Source: Candidatus Collierbacteria bacterium CG_4_9_14_3_um_filter_43_16
Lineage (GTDB): Bacteria > Patescibacteriota > Microgenomatia > UBA1400 > MFAQ01
DNA length: 9,750 bases
Assembly: GCA_002789895.1 (NCBI GenBank)
Contig: PFUC01000019.1
Coordinates: 6,425 to 16,174, forward strand
Direction: 5' to 3'
Positions 6,702 through 9,750 of this stretch are shown piece by piece (position 1 is the stretch's first letter; every line of letters begins with the position of its first letter). The notes beneath the pieces are model-generated. The model had not been told where the DNA came from, searched no databases, and saw only the letters and a list, made by a program, of their open reading frames with translations. A program made the position numbers and the translations under genes.

Positions 6702-7766
6702 TTATAACAATAATTTTATTTTTTCAAAAAAGTTACCCGTTGAAAAAAATTGCGAGCGATCAATGGCGGCCTTGGACATTGCCGTAAGAGCCTTTGGGTT
6801 TCTAATTAACTCGACTGTTTTTTGGGCTATTTCGGCGCTATCCTCACATAAATAGCCAGTTCCAGCAGTAATGATTTCTTTTTGGCCTCCTTTATTGATG
6901 ACGACGGGAACACAACCGGAAGCCATAGCCTCTACCGTGGTCATGCCGAAATGCTCAACCTTTTCCGGGTCTGTTTGCTCGTTGATTCCAAAACCGGCAG
7001 CGTGCCAAAAGAACTTGGCTTGAGAATAGATTTTCTTTAATTCACCAAAGTCCAGATTGATGAGAAACTCTACACCTAACCCCTTGGCGGAAGTTCTAAG
7101 TTTCTGCATAACAATCTCGTCCCCTTTCAAGCCACCTGCCAAGACTAGTGTGTAACCTTTTACCTGTTCTGAAAGAGTTCTAAAAGCTTCAACCAAAATA
7201 TCCTGTCTTTTGCTGTGAGAGGGTGAATCAAACCTGGCGACCGAGAGAATTACGTTTTCTTTTTTGCCTGGTGTAAATCCATTAGTATCTATCGGGGGAT
7301 AGAGCACAAAGCCTTTATCTTTCTGTAAATTTTTCTCGAGGACGTTTCTGGTGAAATTGGAGTTGTAAACAAACTTTTTGATGAAAACTGTCTTCAGATT
7401 ATTGATAGTGGAGTTGCCGCACATCTTTTTGAAAGGAACCTGGAGATGAATCAGATTGTTTTTGGAAAATAAGAAGGGTAAGCTACCGTCACAAACCCAG
7501 AAAATTAGATCGTAGTCTTTAGTGAATTTTAATCTTTCAGCATAAGCTGTTTTTTGACTGCATAGACCATAAGCCTCCGAGTTAATAGCGATTTTGGATA
7601 GATCCAGGCCAAAACGAGAATGTGCCAGATCCAACTCCTTTCTATCCGGCCAAGCCAAAACTATCGAATAATCGTTTTTGAGGAGCCCAAGAGCGAAAGT
7701 AAGAACATACCGCTCCCCTCCTCCGAGCGTGTCTAGATACGGATCAAAGATTAAGGCTTTTTTCAT
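6702..7766 (-). CDS. GT4-family glycosyltransferase (GT-B fold, retaining, ALG11-like)
   Basis: A 354-residue two-domain enzyme, normal for GT4. The N-terminal acceptor domain opens with IFDPYLDTLGGGERY (6-20), whose Gly-rich loop is the usual GT-B first motif. The linker carries SNFTRNVLEK and VLYPPID. The C-terminal donor domain has ILSVARF, then SKRQDILVEAFRTL with likely phosphate-binding Arg and Lys. NEQTDPEKVEHFGMTTVEAM contains the EX7E pair Glu271 and Glu279. The wording 'HAAGFGINE...EKVEHFGMTTVEAMASGCVPVV' is close to ALG11-type mannosyltransferases, so a nucleotide-sugar mannose donor is possible but not shown. No membrane helix is evident; it should act on the cytosolic side. The start is ATG at 7766, the MKKALIF start; an in-frame GTG immediately precedes it (7769). 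No ribosome binding site is visible. TAGAAT at 7785-7780 could be its own -10. The GT-C gene follows 3 nt downstream. Confidence 0.88.
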   Translation of the reverse strand: MKKALIFDPYLDTLGGGERYVLTFALGLLKNDYSIVLAWPDRKELDLAHSRFGLDLSKIAINSEAYGLCSQKTAYAERLKFTKDYDLIFWVCDGSLPFLFSKNNLIHLQVPFKKMCGNSTINNLKTVFIKKFVYNSNFTRNVLEKNLQKDKGFVLYPPIDTNGFTPGKKENVILSVARFDSPSHSKRQDILVEAFRTLSEQVKGYTLVLAGGLKGDEIVMQKLRTSAKGLGVEFLINLDFGELKKIYSQAKFFWHAAGFGINEQTDPEKVEHFGMTTVEAMASGCVPVVINKGGQKEIITAGTGYLCEDSAEIAQKTVELIRNPKALTAMSKAAIDRSQFFSTGNFFEKIKLLL

Positions 7767-7779
7767 CACAGATATGTAT

Positions 7780-7785
7780 ATTCTA
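7780..7785 (-). promoter_or_regulatory. Weak -10 candidate (TAGAAT) before the GT4 gene
   Basis: TAGAAT on the minus strand is a five-of-six match 13 nt before ATG 7766, in the 63-bp gap that is the only sizeable break in the operon. TATACA overlaps it at 7780-7775. No -35 or terminator is seen in the gap, so an internal promoter is possible but unproven. Confidence 0.25.
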
Positions 7786-7829
7786 GTCTAAATAGGAAGT
7801 TTCTGTTTGAGCTAGGAGCATTAGCAGAT

Positions 7830-8636
7830 TTATTTTGCTCGTTTTTCCCATTCGGAAAGGATTTGCTTATCAATATCTTTGTAAGTCTCCTTTAGGGATG
7901 GTTGTCTTTGCATCTCCCAAAGACGTTCATATGTCACAAACTTGCTGAACATCTGATAGATAATTTCGATCCAACCCTCGGTACCATCTTTCCAAAGACC
8001 CTGCTTGAGACAACGGTCCCAAAATTCGGTAAACATGATACGAACAAACCTCCAGCCAACCATAGGGGGGTGACCGGCATTGAGAAGCATTGTAGCTTCG
8101 GTCTTTGACCAGAGGAGAGTATTGGGAAGTTTTTCGTCAATATTCTTGTGGGAAAGGTGGACCATTTGCTGTCGCAGATCTCCAACTGAGCCATCAATCT
8201 TGGGTTGTTCGTGAAGCTTCCCTTCCCAACGCTTAAGAGCAAACCGTTTCATGAGACGAAGGACACGAGGATCACCCCAATGGTTGAGATGTTTACCTAA
8301 AAATACTTCGTAGCGACTGATAGTATAGGCAGAATGTGTCGGATTTTGAATGGTGGACAAGACTTCACCGGCTAACTTTACCGGGATTCTTTCGTCAGAA
8401 TCCAGATAAAGAAGCCAGTCCCCTTTGGCGGCCTTGGCTCCATCATTGCGCCATTTGGAAAAACTATCAGTAGTAGTATGGACAATTTTCACTCCAAATT
8501 TTCGACAAATATCCAATGTCCTATCCGTGGATCCGGTGTCGATGGCGATAATTTCGTCGGCGAATTGGGAAGATTTGATGGCAGGAATAATCTCATCTTC
8601 GACATTGTGCGTAAGGATGATAACTGATAGTTTCAT
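7830..8636 (-). CDS. GT2-family glycosyltransferase, WaaE/KdtX-like
   Basis: A 268-residue GT-A enzyme. MKLSVIILTHNVEDE (1-15) is the opening nucleotide-binding strand, EIIAIDTGSTDRT (28-40) the next, and WLLYLDSDER (74-83) holds the DxD metal site at Asp79 and Asp81. The phrase KWRNDGAKAAKGDW (61-74) and the 'LDSDER' form point to the WaaE/KdtX/LgtF branch (beta-1,4-glucosyltransferase-like), which adds sugars to LPS core or other surface glycans. No membrane helix is evident, so it should work in the cytosol. The start at 8636 lies 1 nt after the stop of the upstream GT2 (TAA, T, ATG), indicating translational coupling. No ribosome binding site is visible. An in-frame ATG at 8717 would add 27 residues that overlap the neighbour and do not resemble this family. 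The acceptor sugar is unknown. Confidence 0.88.
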   Translation of the reverse strand: MKLSVIILTHNVEDEIIPAIKSSQFADEIIAIDTGSTDRTLDICRKFGVKIVHTTTDSFSKWRNDGAKAAKGDWLLYLDSDERIPVKLAGEVLSTIQNPTHSAYTISRYEVFLGKHLNHWGDPRVLRLMKRFALKRWEGKLHEQPKIDGSVGDLRQQMVHLSHKNIDEKLPNTLLWSKTEATMLLNAGHPPMVGWRFVRIMFTEFWDRCLKQGLWKDGTEGWIEIIYQMFSKFVTYERLWEMQRQPSLKETYKDIDKQILSEWEKRAK

Positions 8637-8637
8637 A

Positions 8638-9567
8638 TTATTGTTTGCCCGGCACGGACACTTTTTTGTTCCAACTGCCCCAGCCAAAGTTCCGCATAAA
8701 GAAATCTCTAACGGCAATTTTTTGTGCCGGGGTGCCGATAAATAATTTTTTTAAGGCTTCGCGGAGCAGAGCGAACTTTGTTTTAAAACTGGCATAGGTC
8801 ATCCCAAAAAGCAGGCGATTTCTGGTGATAAAATAATCATTCAGTGGAGAACCGATACCCGAGCTTTGAGCAACCTTGTGCCTAATTGTTATTTTCGGAT
8901 CGACGACCAAGTGAAGGCCGGCTTTTTTAATTCTTAAACAAAGATCTGAGTCCTCGAAATAAAGACAATAGCGTTCATCAATTAGACCAACTTTTTCTAG
9001 AACATCACGGCGAACGACAAAAAGACAGCCGGTGATGAAGTCCGTTTCTCTAACTGTATTGAATTGTCCATGATCGACCTCGTCGACTCCCAGATGTGTT
9101 CCGTAGACATTATTCCAGTCATGTATTCCACCCGCATACCAAATTACCTTACCTAAATCTGTTTCTTTGTATTTGTTTCTAAACTCAAAGCCTTTGGCAA
9201 AATAAATAAGTCCACCAACAGCGCCCACCTTTTCATTGGTAACAGGAGAGGAGAGAATGTTTTTTACCAAATCTTTTGGGACCACGGTATCGTTGTTGAC
9301 GAGAACTACAATATCAACTTTGTCTTTGAGGGCACGCCTGAAGCCAATATTGTTGCCAGCCGCAAAGCCAACATTGCCTGGTGAGTTCAAATAAACAGCA
9401 TGAGGATACTGGGTTAGTTTGCTGGGGAGACTCTCAGAAAGTGAGTTGTCGACGCAGTAGATAACCAGCTCAACTCCATGGGGTAAAATATTTTCCTCCA
9501 GCTGGGAAACGACCTGAATAGTATCCTCGTCACTGTGAAAGTTAACCGTAATAAAGCCAAGTTTCAT
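8638..9567 (-). CDS. GT2-family glycosyltransferase, RfbF/rhamnosyltransferase-like
   Basis: A 309-residue GT-A enzyme of the WbbL/RfbF-like group. Marks in order: FITVNFHSDED (5-15), NSPGNVGFAAGNNIGFR (61-77), VLVNNDTVVP (88-97) with Asp93 in the NNDT metal site, FITGCLFVVRRDV (177-189) and LYFEDSDLCLR (202-212), whose acidic cluster includes the likely base. IRHKVAQSSG (229-238) closes the domain. A short basic, amphipathic C-terminal tail may touch the membrane. Family members often transfer dTDP-rhamnose or a similar sugar during O-antigen or cell-wall glycan synthesis; the donor here is not determined. ATG 9567 is the first in-frame start, 15 nt after the previous stop. It has no Shine-Dalgarno but lies 7 nt past a TATAAT, so the message may be leaderless. 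The next GT2 begins 1 nt after its stop. Confidence 0.88.
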   Translation of the reverse strand: MKLGFITVNFHSDEDTIQVVSQLEENILPHGVELVIYCVDNSLSESLPSKLTQYPHAVYLNSPGNVGFAAGNNIGFRRALKDKVDIVVLVNNDTVVPKDLVKNILSSPVTNEKVGAVGGLIYFAKGFEFRNKYKETDLGKVIWYAGGIHDWNNVYGTHLGVDEVDHGQFNTVRETDFITGCLFVVRRDVLEKVGLIDERYCLYFEDSDLCLRIKKAGLHLVVDPKITIRHKVAQSSGIGSPLNDYFITRNRLLFGMTYASFKTKFALLREALKKLFIGTPAQKIAVRDFFMRNFGWGSWNKKVSVPGKQ

Positions 9568-9574
9568 TGATTTA

Positions 9575-9580
9575 ATTATA
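9575..9580 (-). promoter_or_regulatory. -10 box (TATAAT) directly before the RfbF-like GT2
   Basis: A perfect TATAAT on the minus strand, immediately after the stop codon of the upstream gene and 7 nt before ATG 9567. Transcription would begin at or within a base or two of the ATG. No -35 match is seen, so chance occurrence in AT-rich DNA remains possible. Confidence 0.45.
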
Positions 9581-9582
9581 GC

Positions 9583-9750
9583 TTAAGAGCGAAAATACTC
9601 TTCTCCTTCACCTAAAAATTCCTTTATCAGCTTTGGATCAATTCCTAGTGCCGTCATTGATGCTTCATCCTCAGGCAAAATAAGAGCTCTATGCGTCCAA
9701 AATTTTTCGGAGATTTCGTATTCCGGGGTTCCGGGAGAAAGACAAGGGTC
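9583..9750 (-). CDS. C-terminal end of an unrecognised protein, cut by window edge
   Basis: The reverse strand is open from the right edge to a TAA at 9585-9583, giving the last 55 residues of a protein that begins outside the window. The end is acidic and soluble-looking: LPEDEASMTALGIDPKLI, then a Glu-rich tail ending in EEYFRS. There is no membrane helix, zinc site or catalytic motif that I can name, and I do not recognise the family. Its stop lies 15 nt before the first GT2, on the same strand, so it probably heads or belongs to the same operon and may take part in glycan or precursor synthesis; that is inference from position only. Absence of frame breaks and the tight spacing support it being a real gene. 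Confidence 0.6.
   Translation of the reverse strand, partial: DPCLSPGTPEYEISEKFWTHRALILPEDEASMTALGIDPKLIKEFLGEGEEYFRS

Noticed and set aside
8637..8717. A 27-residue N-terminal extension of the WaaE-like GT2 from ATG 8717
   Set aside because: It overlaps the coding end of the upstream GT2 and is not seen in the family, which begins at the MKLSVIILTHN strand (8636).
1..9750. CRISPR arrays, tRNA or rRNA genes, insertion sequences
   Set aside because: I saw no regularly spaced direct repeats, cloverleaf-like sequence, transposase motifs or terminal inverted repeats on either strand.

Overview
The window looks like part of a moderately AT-rich bacterial chromosome, densely packed and devoted mostly to surface-glycan synthesis. 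Three things fit a small-genome lineage of the candidate phyla radiation (Patescibacteria, perhaps Microgenomates): the GT-C protein with a DQGRD first loop and a 'FWWYG' C-terminal region, tightly abutting glycosyltransferases, and several starts with little or no ribosome binding site. That placement is an impression from protein style; the window holds no ribosomal or other taxonomic marker.

Left edge (1-1271, minus): the N-terminal part of a very large cyclic beta-1,2-glucan synthase-like protein (NdvB/ChvB type), cut by the window edge just after its first membrane helix. Next (1430-2780) is a compact divergent pair: a class I SAM methyltransferase on the minus strand and a single-domain TIR protein on the plus strand. 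They share a 118-bp promoter region with two TATAAT boxes, and each ends in its own intrinsic terminator, so the pair forms an insulated transcription unit among glycan genes.

Centre (2802-5081, plus): a large YfhO-family polytopic membrane protein. Its 3' end overlaps by 33 bp the 3' end of a convergent gene.

Right half (5049-9750, minus): an apparent operon read from the right edge leftwards. It holds the C-terminal end of an unrecognised protein, a RfbF-like GT2, a WaaE/KdtX-like GT2, an EX7E retaining GT4, and a polytopic GT-C (PMT/ArnT-like) enzyme. Gaps are 15, 1, 63 and 3 bp. The likely logic, by inference, is that the cytosolic GT2 and GT4 enzymes extend a lipid-linked or surface glycan, while the GT-C and YfhO proteins use polyprenyl-phosphate sugars at the outer face of the membrane. 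The substrates cannot be read from sequence.

No tRNA, rRNA, CRISPR array, transposase or origin was seen. No gene-free stretch exceeds 300 bp.
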